Positions 26,663 through 36,987 are shown, numbered from the stretch's first letter. The stretch is 64,000 nt of DNA from Mycobacterium colombiense (GCF_001953985.1 NZ_MBEI01000071.1:1-64000), one strand, 5' to 3'. Notes: generated by a model from the sequence alone, not told the origin. Numbers and translations are program-made.

Positions 26663-27850
26663 TCAGCCCAGCATTTCGGCGATGGGCACGGCCGCGGCGA
26701 TCTTGGCGCGGGCCTTCATGACCTTGCCGGGCATCCCGCCGCCGACCACCCCGACCAGGGCGCCGTCGCGTTCGTAGTAGGCCAGGAACTTGCGGCCGTC
26801 GTCCTCGACGACATGGACGATGTCGTCGGCCTCCGGCTCGCCCAGGCACTGGATCTTGACGTCGTACTGATCGCTCCAGAAGTACGGGACGACCACCACC
26901 GGCGGCACGTCCTGGCCCAGCATCGCGGGCACGACGGCACGGGCCTGATCGGCGACGTTGCTCCAATGTTCCACGCGCCCTTGATGTCCCGTCGCGTCGC
27001 GCCACGAGGCGACATCACCGAGCGCCCACACATTCGGTGCGCTGGTGCGTCCGGTCTCGTCGCAGATGACGCCGTTGTCGACCTCGATCCCGCTGCCCTC
27101 AAGCCATTCGGTCGCCGGGCGCGACCCGATGCCGACGACCACGATGTCGGCCGGCAGTTCGGTGCCGTCGCTCAGCACCACCGCCTCGACGCGTGAGTCG
27201 CCGCGCACCTCCGTCACCCCGACCCCGAGGCGAACGTCGACCCCTTCGGCGCGGTGCAGCCGTGCCACCAGCTCGCCGATCTGCTCGCCGAGCACCGCGG
27301 CCAGCGGTGTCGGCTGCGGCTCCACCAGCACCACATCCACGCCCAGGCTGCGCAGGCTGGCCGCCACCTCGCAGCCGATGAACCCGGCGCCGATGACGAC
27401 GGCGCGCTGGGCCGCCGACGCGTGCTTGCGCAGCGCCATGCTTTCGTCGAAGGTGCGCAACACGCGGATGCCCTCGAGGTCCGGGATCGCCGGGATGCGC
27501 CGGGGCACCAGGCCCGTGGCGATGACGAGTTCGGCGTAGCCCAGCATGGTCCCGTCGTCCAGCGTCACCGTCTGCGCCGCGGTGTCCAGGCGGCTCGCAG
27601 CCGACCCCAGTCGCAGGGTGATGTCGTTCTCGTCGTACCACTCGCGCGGTTTGAGCGCGGTGTCGTCGATCTCTTTGCGCAGCACCTCTTTGGACAGCGG
27701 CGGGCGGTCGTAGGGCAGGTGCACCTCGTCGCTGACGATCGTGATGGGGCCGGAATACTCCGACCTCCGCAGCTGCTCGGCGGTGCGGGCGGCGGCCAAC
27801 CCGCCGCCGACGATCACGATTCCATTGTTCGCGCTTGCGTCACTACTCAC
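26663..27850 (-). CDS. FAD-dependent ferredoxin-reductase-like oxidoreductase
   Basis: 395 residues, counterpart of Rv0688. Two dinucleotide folds: FAD motif IVIVGGGLAAARTAEQL at the N-terminus and NAD motif VVIGAGFIGCEVAASLRSLG near 145. VWALGDVASW closes the FAD site. It belongs to the family that passes electrons from NAD(P)H to small ferredoxins, usually for P450s or dioxygenases. It lies 25 bases downstream of the SDR gene on the same strand and is probably co-transcribed with it. Confidence 0.9.
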   Translation of the reverse strand: MSSDASANNGIVIVGGGLAAARTAEQLRRSEYSGPITIVSDEVHLPYDRPPLSKEVLRKEIDDTALKPREWYDENDITLRLGSAASRLDTAAQTVTLDDGTMLGYAELVIATGLVPRRIPAIPDLEGIRVLRTFDESMALRKHASAAQRAVVIGAGFIGCEVAASLRSLGVDVVLVEPQPTPLAAVLGEQIGELVARLHRAEGVDVRLGVGVTEVRGDSRVEAVVLSDGTELPADIVVVGIGSRPATEWLEGSGIEVDNGVICDETGRTSAPNVWALGDVASWRDATGHQGRVEHWSNVADQARAVVPAMLGQDVPPVVVVPYFWSDQYDVKIQCLGEPEADDIVHVVEDDGRKFLAYYERDGALVGVVGGGMPGKVMKARAKIAAAVPIAEMLG

Positions 27851-27875
27851 TTGGAGTTCTTAGCACGATGGCCGG

Positions 27876-28703
27876 TCAGTACTTTAGGGCACCCTTATCC
27901 ACGGGGATCTGGGTGCCCGTGAGGGTGCCCGAGCCGTCGCCGGCGAGCCAGGCCACCACGTCGGCCACTTCGTCGGCCGCCATGAAGCCCTTGGGCTGCA
28001 CCGGCATTGGCGGAAAGCTGTGCACGAAGTTTGGATGCTTGGCGAAAATCTCCATCATCGCCTCGGGTTCGATCATCGGGGTGTCTATCGAGTACGGGTG
28101 GATGGAGTTGACCCGGATGCCGAACTCGCCGAGCTCGATCGCCAGTGTGTTGGTCAGCGCCGTGAGTCCGTGTTTGCTGGCCGAGTAGTGGCCGTTGCCC
28201 GGTGTGGCCTTGATGCCCGCCGACGAGCTGACCACGATGATGGATCCGCCGTTTCCCGCCTCGATCATGGCGGGCACGGTGGCGCGCAGCGTGCGCCAGG
28301 TGCCGGTCAGGTTGACGCCGATGACGGTGTCCCACTGCTCGTCGGTGAGCTCCCAAATGCGGCCCCAGCTCAGCACTCCCGCGTTGGCCACCACGATGTC
28401 GAGCCGGCCGAACTGCTCGATCCCGTCGGCCACCAGATCGCGCAGCGCGGCATCGTCGCGGACGTCGACCTCGCGGGTCAGGATCTTGCGGCCCTCGTTC
28501 TCCACCAGGCGCGCCGTCTCGTCGAGGTCTTCAGGGGTGGCCGGCGTATAGGTCACGCTGGCGGACGCCGGAGCACAGATGTCCAGCGCGATGATGTCGG
28601 CGCCCTCGCGGGCCAGTCGCACCGCGTGCGAGCGCCCCTGCCCGCGGGCGGCCCCGGTGATGAAGGCGACCCGCCCCTGCAGTGCTCCGGCCTGTCCAGC
28701 CAC
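27876..28703 (-). CDS. Mycofactocin-associated short-chain dehydrogenase
   Basis: 275 residues, as Rv0687. Cofactor motif VAFITGAARGQGRSHAVRLA, then NAG in VANAGVLSWG, catalytic Ser-Tyr-Lys in SSSAGIKATPGNGHYSASKH. The long insertion after the second strand (DICAPASASVTYTPATPEDL, then an acidic segment) marks the SDR subfamily that binds NAD without exchange and uses mycofactocin as electron acceptor. The GTG at 28703 follows GAAGGGG at six bases. Only 4.5 kb separates it from mftR, supporting a functional link. Confidence 0.9.
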   Translation of the reverse strand: MAGQAGALQGRVAFITGAARGQGRSHAVRLAREGADIIALDICAPASASVTYTPATPEDLDETARLVENEGRKILTREVDVRDDAALRDLVADGIEQFGRLDIVVANAGVLSWGRIWELTDEQWDTVIGVNLTGTWRTLRATVPAMIEAGNGGSIIVVSSSAGIKATPGNGHYSASKHGLTALTNTLAIELGEFGIRVNSIHPYSIDTPMIEPEAMMEIFAKHPNFVHSFPPMPVQPKGFMAADEVADVVAWLAGDGSGTLTGTQIPVDKGALKY

Positions 28704-28793
28704 GTGTAACCCCTTCGACCGCCGATAGACCAAGCCAGGCTAGCAGCGCAACTGAAACGTGTTCTAATTCACCCGGCGTTGCCGGGCGAGCCC

Positions 28794-29633
28794 TCAGATT
28801 TCGGAGATGATAGCCGCGCGTCGGCTGGTGTATTCGGCGTCGGTCAGCGCCCCGCTCGCGTGCAGATCCTGCAGCTCCTGCAGCCGCGCGGCGATCGACG
28901 GTTCGGGCGGTGTGACGACAGCCGCCGCGGCCGCGGGTGCCGCCGCCGGCGCCGGCTGCGCGGCCGGGGCCTGCTGTTCGACCGCGCGGCGCACCACCGC
29001 CTGGATCTGGGCGCGCAGGGCCGGGTTAGACCGGATGTCGACCATCTGGTTGAGCGCAACGTTGTTGGCCTTGAGGATCTGCAGGATCTCCATCAACGGG
29101 CCGGCCTGGCCGCTCAGATCGTAGGTTTGGTTGTCCTCGGCCACCGTGAACTGCGCGGGAACCAGGCCGTTAACCAAAGCGCTTCGCTCCCAGTCGATTC
29201 GGTATTCGCTGGTGGTGGGATTGACCAGCACCACCACCTTGCGGGCGTTGAGGTTGCCGAGCCGGGTGACGCTGGCGATGACCCGATCCTCGCTGTCGAA
29301 CGGCAGGAGTCCGGGGCCGGCGATATGCAGGTGCACCTTGACGACTTGCTGGTTGTTGACCCACGTCCCCGTCTCGGTTATCCCGGTGATCTGGGCGAGC
29401 GCCAGAACCCCGTTCTGCTCGAGCGCGGCCACCTTGGCCGACGACTTGGCCCCATAGTTCGCCAGGGCGAGCGCGACCAGCACGTCGGCGACGGTGATCA
29501 GCAGGCCGACGTAGAACATCCATTGCAGCAGGCTGCCAAGCCCGAGGGTGAAGTACACGACCAGAAAGATCGGTCCGACCAGGCCGCCGCACAGCAAAAC
29601 CACCAACTGTGCCTTCAGGTAGCGCGCTAACAC
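28794..29633 (-). CDS. Membrane protein with C-terminal SHOCT domain
   Basis: 279 residues. Two N-terminal membrane helices (about 8-30 and 35-58), a soluble middle with many beta segments, an Ala/Pro-rich linker (about 225-245) and a C-terminal SHOCT motif (IAARLQELQDLHASGALTDA, then EYTSRRAAIISEI). SHOCT domains are short oligomerisation or anchoring modules. Specific function unknown. It sits in the position of Rv0686 in M. tuberculosis, though I cannot confirm homology. Confidence 0.8.
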   Translation of the reverse strand: MLARYLKAQLVVLLCGGLVGPIFLVVYFTLGLGSLLQWMFYVGLLITVADVLVALALANYGAKSSAKVAALEQNGVLALAQITGITETGTWVNNQQVVKVHLHIAGPGLLPFDSEDRVIASVTRLGNLNARKVVVLVNPTTSEYRIDWERSALVNGLVPAQFTVAEDNQTYDLSGQAGPLMEILQILKANNVALNQMVDIRSNPALRAQIQAVVRRAVEQQAPAAQPAPAAAPAAAAAVVTPPEPSIAARLQELQDLHASGALTDAEYTSRRAAIISEI

Positions 29634-29724
29634 ATGCTCCTCCTCGGCTTACTGGGGAATCCGTGTCAGATTAGCGCGAAGGGTGTCGCGACGAATGCGT
29701 TACGCGCAAACCGCGTCCGGTCGC

Positions 29725-30495
29725 CTACACCGATTCGGTGGGCACGATCGGCACCCGCTTGACCGGCGCGCCCGCCGGTTGCGCCGGGTGCGCCGGCTGC
29801 GCGGTGGCCGGGCCGGGCGGAGCGGTACGCGCCGACACCGGCATCGTGGAGGCTGGCGAGGTCTGCGGCGGCACCGCGGTCTGCATCGGCGCTGCGGGGG
29901 TTCCGGCGGGCGTCGCAACCGACGCCGCCGGCTGCACGGGGGCGGGCGAGCCGGCCGGAGCGTAGGCCGGCGTCACCACCCGCGCCGCGCCCGCCGGCGT
30001 GGTGGCCGAGGCCAGCGTCGCCGACCCCGCCGGGGCCGCCGCGACCGGCGTGCCTGCCGGTGCGGGCGCCACCGCCGCCGCGGCCGGCGCCACCGCCGCC
30101 GCCAGCGGTCCCGCGGGTGCGGTCGGCGCGGACGTGCCCACCGCACCGGCGCTCACCGCCGGCACCTGCGCCGCCGCCTCCGCCGGGGCCGCCGCGGTCT
30201 GCAAGGGCGAGGTGTTGGCGGCCTCCGCGAAGGCATACTGCGCCGCACCGCCGTTCATCAGTTGGACGAACTGGGTGTGGAACGCGGCAGCCTGAGCGCT
30301 GAGCGCCTGATACACCTGGGAGTGCGCGTCGAAGAGCGCGGCGATGCTCGCCGAGACCTCGTCGGCGCCGGGGGCCAGCACGGCCGAGGTCGGACCCATC
30401 GCGGCCGTGTTGGCCGAGCTGATCGTCGACCCGATCCTGGCCAAGTCCCCCGCCGCGGCCGCGACGAATTCGGGCGTCGCCTGAACGAATGACAT
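29725..30495 (-). CDS. PE-family protein with Ala/Pro-rich C-terminus
   Basis: 256 residues. The first about 95 are a typical PE domain (MSFVQATPEFVAAAAGDLAR, then helices with SSANTAAMGPTSAVLAPGAD). The rest is low-complexity Ala, Pro, Val and Thr ending VPTESV. PE proteins are exported by type VII (ESX) systems, usually as a pair with a PPE protein. No PPE or esx gene is near, so this is an orphan. The YxxxD/E secretion signal of the family is probably YQALSAQ or close to it, not a clean match. Confidence 0.85.
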   Translation of the reverse strand: MSFVQATPEFVAAAAGDLARIGSTISSANTAAMGPTSAVLAPGADEVSASIAALFDAHSQVYQALSAQAAAFHTQFVQLMNGGAAQYAFAEAANTSPLQTAAAPAEAAAQVPAVSAGAVGTSAPTAPAGPLAAAVAPAAAAVAPAPAGTPVAAAPAGSATLASATTPAGAARVVTPAYAPAGSPAPVQPAASVATPAGTPAAPMQTAVPPQTSPASTMPVSARTAPPGPATAQPAHPAQPAGAPVKRVPIVPTESV

Positions 30496-30612
30496 CGGGA
30501 CCTCCCCGCAACGCTACGGTCAGGAGAAATATGAGCAAATCCTAAACCAGGCGGCGCCGTGGCCGCATGATTTCTCCCGCGTTGCTCGGGGCGGCGCCCG
30601 GCCCGAAAGCAC

Positions 30613-30647
30613 AAAGCCCGGACTGCCGAGTCGGCAATCCGGGCTTT
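30613..30647 (-). terminator. Intrinsic terminator after tuf
   Basis: Arms AAAGCCCGGACTGCCGA and TCGGCAATCCGGGCTTT form a 17-base-pair stem with one mismatch and almost no loop, ending in TTT. It lies 15 bases beyond the tuf stop. Confidence 0.8.
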
Positions 30648-30661
30648 GCGGTGCTTCGAAA

Positions 30662-31852
<1,191 letters not shown>

Positions 31853-31960
31853 TTCTGTGTCCTCCTGGACTAGTTGGTGCTTGTTAAAGCAGTGTTGGTG
31901 TTTTCAGTTGTGCCGCGCCCAAGGCATTCCAATGACCCGGCAAGATTACTCCGCTGGCCG

Positions 31961-34066
31961 TTACTGGCCCGTCGCCTTCGCGATGATCTCCTTTGAGACG
32001 TTCGCCGGCACTTCGGCGTACGAGTCGAAGACCATGGAGTAGTTCGCCCGGCCTTGGGTCTTGGACCGCAGGTCGCCGACGTAGCCGAACATCTCCGACA
32101 GCGGCACATGCGCCTTGACCACGCGCGCACCGCTCCGCTCCTCCATGGCCTGGATCTGGCCACGGCGGGAGTTCAGGTCGCCGATCACGTCGCCCATGTA
32201 GTCCTCGGGCGTGGTGACCTCGACAGCCATGATCGGTTCCAGGATCACCGGCTGGGCTTGCTGCGCAGCCTTTTTCAGCACCTGGGAACCGGCGATCTTG
32301 AAGGCCATTTCCGACGAGTCGACCTCGTGGAAAGCCCCGTCGAGCAGGGTGACCTTCATGTTCACCAGCGGGTAGCCGGCCAGCACGCCGTACTGCATGG
32401 CGTCCTGCGCGCCGGCATCCACCGACGGGATGTACTCACGCGGGATGCGACCACCGGTGACCTTGTTCTCGAACTCGTAGGTCGCACCCTCCTCGCCGGT
32501 GAACGGCTCGAGGTTGATGATGACCTTCGCGAACTGGCCGGAGCCACCCGTCTGCTTCTTGTGGGTGAACTCGACGTTCTGCACGGCCCGCCGGATGGTC
32601 TCCTTGTAGGCCACCTGCGGCTTACCGACGTTGGCCTCGACCTTGAACTCGCGGCGCATGCGGTCCACCAGGATGTCCAGGTGCAGCTCGCCCATCCCGC
32701 CGATCACGGTCTGGCCGGTCTCCTGGTCCAGGTGCACCTTGAAGGTCGGGTCTTCCTCGGCGAGCTTCTGGATCGACAGCGACAGCTTCTCCTGGTCGCT
32801 CTTCGTCTTGGGCTCGATGGCCACCTCGATGACCGGGTCGGGGAAGGTCATCGACTCCAGCACGATCTGCTGGTTCGGGTCGCTCAGGGTGTCACCGGTG
32901 GTGGTGTCCTTGAGCCCGATCACCGCGTAGATGTGACCGGCCGAGGCGGTCTCCACCGGGTTCTCCTTGTTGGAGTGCATCTGGAACAGCTTGCCCAGCC
33001 GCTCCTTCTTGCCCTTGGTGGCGTTGATGACCTGGCTGCCGGAGTCGACCTTGCCCGAGTACACCCGGACGTAGGTCAGCTTGCCGAAGAACGGGTGCGT
33101 CGCGACCTTGAACGCGAGCGCGGAGAACGGCTCGTCCGTCGACGGGTTGCGGGTGACCTCTTCGTCCTCCTTGCCCGGCACGTGGCCGACGGCCGCCGGC
33201 ACGTCCAGCGGCGAGGGCAGGTAGTCGATGACGGCGTCCAGCATCGGCTGCACACCCTTGTTCTTGAAGGCGCTGCCGCACAGCACCGGGTAGGCCTCCG
33301 AGCTGATGGTCAGCTTGCGGATGGCGCCCTTGATCTCCTCGACCGTGAGCTCCTCGCCGCCGAGGTACTTGTCGAGCAGCGCCTCGTCGGTCTCCGCAAC
33401 GGCCTCGAGCAGCTTGGTGCGGTACTCCTCGGCCTTCTCGGCCAGCTCGGCCGGGATCTCGATGGTGTCGTAGGTCTCGCCCAGCTTCGTCTCGCCGCGC
33501 CACACCTTGGCGTTCATCTCGACCAGGTCGACGATGCCCTCGAAGTCACCCTCGGAGCCGACGGGCAGCTGAATCGGGATGGCGTTGGCGCCGAGGCGCT
33601 CCTCCATGGTCTTCACCGAGAAGTAGAAGTCGGCGCCGATCTTGTCCATCTTGTTGACGAAGCAGATGCGCGGGACGTCGTACTTGTCGGCCTGCCGCCA
33701 GACCTGCTCGGACTGCGGCTCGACACCTTCCTTGCCGTCGAAGACGGCCACGGCACCGTCGAGCACTCGCAGGCTGCGCTCCACCTCGACGGTGAAGTCG
33801 ACGTGCCCGGGGGTGTCGATGATGTTGATCTGGTTGTCTTTCCAGAAGCAGGTGGTAGCGGCGGAGGTGATGGTGATCCCCCGCTCCTGCTCCTGCTCCA
33901 TCCAGTCCATGGTGGCGGCGCCGTCGTGCACCTCACCGATCTTGTAGCTGATACCGGTGTAGTAGAGGATGCGCTCGGTCGTCGTCGTCTTGCCGGCGTC
34001 GATGTGCGCCATGATGCCGATGTTGCGGACCTTGGTGAGGTCGGTCAGCACGTCCTTCTGTGCCAC
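31961..34066 (-). CDS. fusA: Elongation factor G
   Basis: 701 residues, full length. G1 motif AHIDAGKTTTTERILYYTG, effector region GISYKIGEVHDGAATMDWME, G3 DTPGHVDFT, G4 NKMDK. Drives translocation. It follows rpsG at an 83-base distance in the classic str operon order rpsL-rpsG-fusA-tuf. Confidence 0.98.
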   Translation of the reverse strand: MAQKDVLTDLTKVRNIGIMAHIDAGKTTTTERILYYTGISYKIGEVHDGAATMDWMEQEQERGITITSAATTCFWKDNQINIIDTPGHVDFTVEVERSLRVLDGAVAVFDGKEGVEPQSEQVWRQADKYDVPRICFVNKMDKIGADFYFSVKTMEERLGANAIPIQLPVGSEGDFEGIVDLVEMNAKVWRGETKLGETYDTIEIPAELAEKAEEYRTKLLEAVAETDEALLDKYLGGEELTVEEIKGAIRKLTISSEAYPVLCGSAFKNKGVQPMLDAVIDYLPSPLDVPAAVGHVPGKEDEEVTRNPSTDEPFSALAFKVATHPFFGKLTYVRVYSGKVDSGSQVINATKGKKERLGKLFQMHSNKENPVETASAGHIYAVIGLKDTTTGDTLSDPNQQIVLESMTFPDPVIEVAIEPKTKSDQEKLSLSIQKLAEEDPTFKVHLDQETGQTVIGGMGELHLDILVDRMRREFKVEANVGKPQVAYKETIRRAVQNVEFTHKKQTGGSGQFAKVIINLEPFTGEEGATYEFENKVTGGRIPREYIPSVDAGAQDAMQYGVLAGYPLVNMKVTLLDGAFHEVDSSEMAFKIAGSQVLKKAAQQAQPVILEPIMAVEVTTPEDYMGDVIGDLNSRRGQIQAMEERSGARVVKAHVPLSEMFGYVGDLRSKTQGRANYSMVFDSYAEVPANVSKEIIAKATGQ

Positions 34067-34149
34067 AGAAGTCTTCCCACTCTTTCGATTGCTTGGTTAT
34101 TCGCTGTCGCTTTGCGCCCGGCCACCCTGCCTTGACGCGGTTGGAGCCC

Positions 34150-34620
34150 CTACCAGCGATAGTGCGCGAAGGCGCGGTTGGCCTCGGCCATCTTGTGGGT
34201 GTCCTCGCGCCGCTTGACGGCGGCACCGAGGCCATTGCTGGCATCCAGGATCTCGTTGGCCAGCCGCTCGACCATGGTCTTCTCGCGGCGTTGCTTGGAG
34301 AAGCTGACCAACCAACGCAGTGCCAGCGTCACGGAGCGATCCGGACGCACCTCGACGGGGACCTGGTACGTAGCGCCACCGACGCGGCGGCTGCGCACCT
34401 CGAGGGAGGGCTTGACGTTGTCCATTGCGCGCTTGAGCGTGATCACCGGGTCGGTACCTGTCTTTTCCCGGGCATTCTCGAGCGCTCCATAAACAATGCG
34501 TTCGGCCAGCGATTTCTTCCCGTCCAGCAGAACCTTGTTCACCAGCTGCGTCACCAGCTGCGAGCCGTAGACCGGGTCATTGACCAACGGACGCTTCGGC
34601 GCGGGCCCCTTGCGCGGCAT
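34150..34620 (-). CDS. rpsG: 30S ribosomal protein S7
   Basis: 156 residues, standard length. Starts [20 protein letters not shown]; also GGATYQVPVEVRPDRSVTLA. Start overlaps the rpsL stop by one base. Confidence 0.98.
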   Translation of the reverse strand: MPRKGPAPKRPLVNDPVYGSQLVTQLVNKVLLDGKKSLAERIVYGALENAREKTGTDPVITLKRAMDNVKPSLEVRSRRVGGATYQVPVEVRPDRSVTLALRWLVSFSKQRREKTMVERLANEILDASNGLGAAVKRREDTHKMAEANRAFAHYRW

Positions 34621-34994
34621 CAGCTCTTCTCCTTCTTGGCGCCGTAACGGCTGCGAGCCTGCTTGCGGTTCTTGACACCCTGGGTGTCGAGCGAACCGCG
34701 GATGATCTTGTACCGGACACCGGGCAGGTCCTTCACACGACCACCGCGCACCAGCACCATCGAGTGCTCCTGCAGGTTGTGGCCCTCGCCGGGGATGTAG
34801 GCGGTGACCTCAACCTGGCTCGTCAGCTTCACGCGGGCGACCTTCCGAAGCGCCGAGTTCGGCTTCTTCGGGGTGGTGGTGTACACGCGGGTGCATACGC
34901 CACGGCGCTGCGGGCTGCCCTTCAGGGCCGCGGTCTTGACCTTGGCGACCTTGTCGCGGCGACCCTTGCGGACCAGCTGCTGAATGGTTGGCAT
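34620..34994 (-). CDS. rpsL: 30S ribosomal protein S12
   Basis: 124 residues. Starts [20 protein letters not shown]. Lys43 (in [11 protein letters not shown]) and Lys88 (in [12 protein letters not shown]), the positions changed in streptomycin-resistant strains, are both wild type. First gene of the str operon. Confidence 0.98.
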
Positions 34995-35200
34995 CTACCG
35001 GCTTTCTGTGTTCGTGTTCGGCATACTTCTAACGTTTTCAAGTCTGTGTACTGCAGTTATGTCCGGGCGCATCACCCCGCGTCCGGGTGTGTCGCATGCG
35101 CTGCGCACCGGACTTCGTCCGATGCTCCGTGGACACGCGAATTCGCCCGGCATCCACTCCCTTACGGTTAGGCGCCGTAAGCCGCCAGGCACGAGGGACC

Positions 35201-35230
35201 ACAATACCCGCCGCCGGTCTCGCAGGTCAA
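35201..35230 (-). promoter_or_regulatory. Candidate rpsL (str operon) promoter
   Basis: On the minus strand TTGACC (35230-35225) and TATTGT (35206-35201) are separated by 18 bases, close to the sigma-A consensus. It would give a leader of about 200 bases before rpsL. The same TATTGT hexamer is seen upstream of rpoB. Confidence 0.55.
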
Positions 35231-35252
35231 AGCGACGGCGATGCCATCTGCT

Positions 35253-35897
35253 CTAGTAGCGCGCGCCATCGGCGGCGGTGCGCCTTTCCAGGCCGGCCGC
35301 CAGCCGCAGCACCATGTCGGAGAACAGCGCGTCGGTGTCGATCTCGTCCATCACACCCGTCATTTCCAGCAAAACAAAGCCGTGCAGGGCGGACCAGAAC
35401 TCCAGCGACGCGTGGAAGGCCGCCTCGCCGTCCAGACCGTAGGAGGACAGCACCGCGATCACCGGCGCGGCCGCGCCGCGGGTGGCGGCCGTGTACTCGG
35501 GATCGTCACCGCCGAACGGCATCCGGGTGAAGGCCGAGTAGCGGCCCGGGTGATGGTGGGCGTAGCTGCGGTAGGCCCCGGCCATCACCAGCACCGCGTC
35601 GTCGCGGGCGCGGCCCTGGCCGACCCGGTTGAGCATCGTGATGATGTCGTCGATGACGCGGATCCGCACCGCGCGCCGCAGGTCTTCCAGGCTGTCGACG
35701 TGGTTGTACAGCGACGGCCCCTTGGTGCCCAATTGCATCGCCAGCGCGTTGATGGTCAGCGCGTCCCAGCCCTCACGGTCAAGGAACGTCAGGGCGCCGT
35801 CGATGATCCCTTCCCGGCTGAGCTTGGCCGGACGGGAGGCGGGCCGCCCCGCGCGCTGGCGTCCGGCCGCCGACGGCGGATCCGGTGGAGCTGCCAT
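35253..35897 (-). CDS. TetR-family regulator (Rv0681-like)
   Basis: 214 residues. After a Pro/Arg-rich N-terminus, helix 1 reads LSREGIIDGALTFLDREGWD and the DNA-recognition helix AMQLGTKGPSLYNHVDSLED, the fingerprint of the TetR subgroup with a WHG-type ligand domain. It is divergent from two DUF3060 genes, with two palindromes between. Ligand unknown. Confidence 0.88.
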   Translation of the reverse strand: MAAPPDPPSAAGRQRAGRPASRPAKLSREGIIDGALTFLDREGWDALTINALAMQLGTKGPSLYNHVDSLEDLRRAVRIRVIDDIITMLNRVGQGRARDDAVLVMAGAYRSYAHHHPGRYSAFTRMPFGGDDPEYTAATRGAAAPVIAVLSSYGLDGEAAFHASLEFWSALHGFVLLEMTGVMDEIDTDALFSDMVLRLAAGLERRTAADGARY

Positions 35898-35930
35898 GGC
35901 GGTCGCCCTTCGATTGCGTGACGGGTTGCG

Positions 35931-35974
35931 GTTAACTAATGACTCTAGTTGACGCCCGTTGAGAGATTAATCTC
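35931..35974. promoter_or_regulatory. Candidate operators between TetR and DUF3060 genes
   Basis: GTTAACTA-N7-TAGTTGAC (35931-35953) is an inverted repeat with 7 of 8 arm positions paired. A perfect 12-base palindrome GAGATTAATCTC follows at 35963-35974. The first is close enough to the regulator start to serve autoregulation. Confidence 0.5.
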
Positions 35975-36093
35975 CCGGAGGCGATATGAGGGCCCGGCAA
36001 CGGAAAATAAAGTCTGCCACCGGGCAGGCAAATGCACGTAATGTCATGCTTGCCTCGTTTCGAGCAGCCGACCCGTCCAAAAGGGGGCCCGCA

Positions 36094-36459
36094 GTGAAGT
36101 GGACGACTGTCGCCGGGTCACTGGCCGCCTGTGTCGTCGCCGTCGTCGCCCTACCGGGGGTCGCGCAGGCCAAGAACGGCGACACCCACATCATCGGGCA
36201 GGACATCGAGCAGACGATCGACTGCAACGACGCCACGCTGATGGTCAACGGCAGCGGCATCAACGTCACCGCGCTCGGCAACTGCTACGCCGTGACGGTG
36301 ATGGGCTCGTCGAACACCGTCATCGCCGACTCGGTGTCGCACGACATCACCGTGTACGGCTACAACCAGACGGTGTTCTACAAGAGCGGTCAGCCCGCCC
36401 TGTGGGACCGTGGCCGCGAACTGGGCATGACCAACCGGCTCCAGCAGGTGCCGGGCTAA
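36094..36459 (+). CDS. Exported DUF3060 protein (Rv0680c-like)
   Basis: 121 residues from GTG 36094, preceded by AAAGGGGG at seven bases. A signal peptide (VKWTTVAGSLAACVVAVVAL, cleavage near AQA-KN) leads to a small beta-rich DUF3060 domain with repeated strands (DIEQTIDCNDATLMVNGSG, GSSNTVIADSVSHDITVYGY). An upstream ATG at 35986 is in frame, but those residues do not look like part of the protein. Probably periplasmic; function unknown. Confidence 0.85.
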   Translation: MKWTTVAGSLAACVVAVVALPGVAQAKNGDTHIIGQDIEQTIDCNDATLMVNGSGINVTALGNCYAVTVMGSSNTVIADSVSHDITVYGYNQTVFYKSGQPALWDRGRELGMTNRLQQVPG

Positions 36460-36501
36460 ACCGCGGCAGCACAACAACATCCGATCAAGAATCGAGGAAC
36501 T

Positions 36502-36987
36502 ATGCCCGCCTACATGCGTGACCGCTCGCTGCGCCTGGCCGTGCTCGCCATGACACCCGCCGCCGCGGCCCTGGTGCTGGCCGGCTGCAGTTCGACGGCC
36601 AACCCGCCGGCGGGGACCTCGACGACCACCACGAAGAGCAGCACGACGACCAGTGCGGGCGCCGCGCCCACGACGGGATCGGGAGGGGCGAGCACCACCG
36701 CGTCCATCGAGATCGGCAACACGATCAACTACGGGTCGATGGGCACCACCGCCACGCTGGACTGCGCCAGCGGCAAGTCGCTGAACGTCGGCGGCTCGGA
36801 CAACAACCTGACCATCACCGGCACCTGCGAGACGGCCACCGTCAGCGGCACCAACAACAAGATCGCCTTCGACAAGGTAAACACCCGCATCACCGTGCTC
36901 GGGATGAACAACACCATCACCTACAAGGACGGTGACCCCAAGGTCGACAAGATCGGCCAGAGCAACGAGATCAACAAGGGCAGCTGA
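36502..36987 (+). CDS. DUF3060 lipoprotein (Rv0679c-like)
   Basis: 161 residues. N-terminal signal with lipobox LVLAGC, then a Thr/Ser-rich linker (TSTTTTKSSTTTS) and a DUF3060 domain with two Cys (LDCASGKSLNVGGSDNNL, ITGTCETATVSGTNNK). The start may instead be the ATG at 36514. It follows the first DUF3060 gene by 42 bases, likely one transcript. It should be a cell-envelope lipoprotein of unknown function. Confidence 0.88.
   Translation: MPAYMRDRSLRLAVLAMTPAAAALVLAGCSSTANPPAGTSTTTTKSSTTTSAGAAPTTGSGGASTTASIEIGNTINYGSMGTTATLDCASGKSLNVGGSDNNLTITGTCETATVSGTNNKIAFDKVNTRITVLGMNNTITYKDGDPKVDKIGQSNEINKGS

Noticed and set aside
29740..30240. GC-rich repetitive stretch resembling a tandem repeat or CRISPR-like array
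   Set aside because: It is the Ala/Pro-coding tail of the PE protein; there are no regular repeat-spacer units.
32054..34135. Plus-strand open frame of 693 codons opposite fusA
   Set aside because: Antisense shadow of fusA with no domain and no ribosome binding site.
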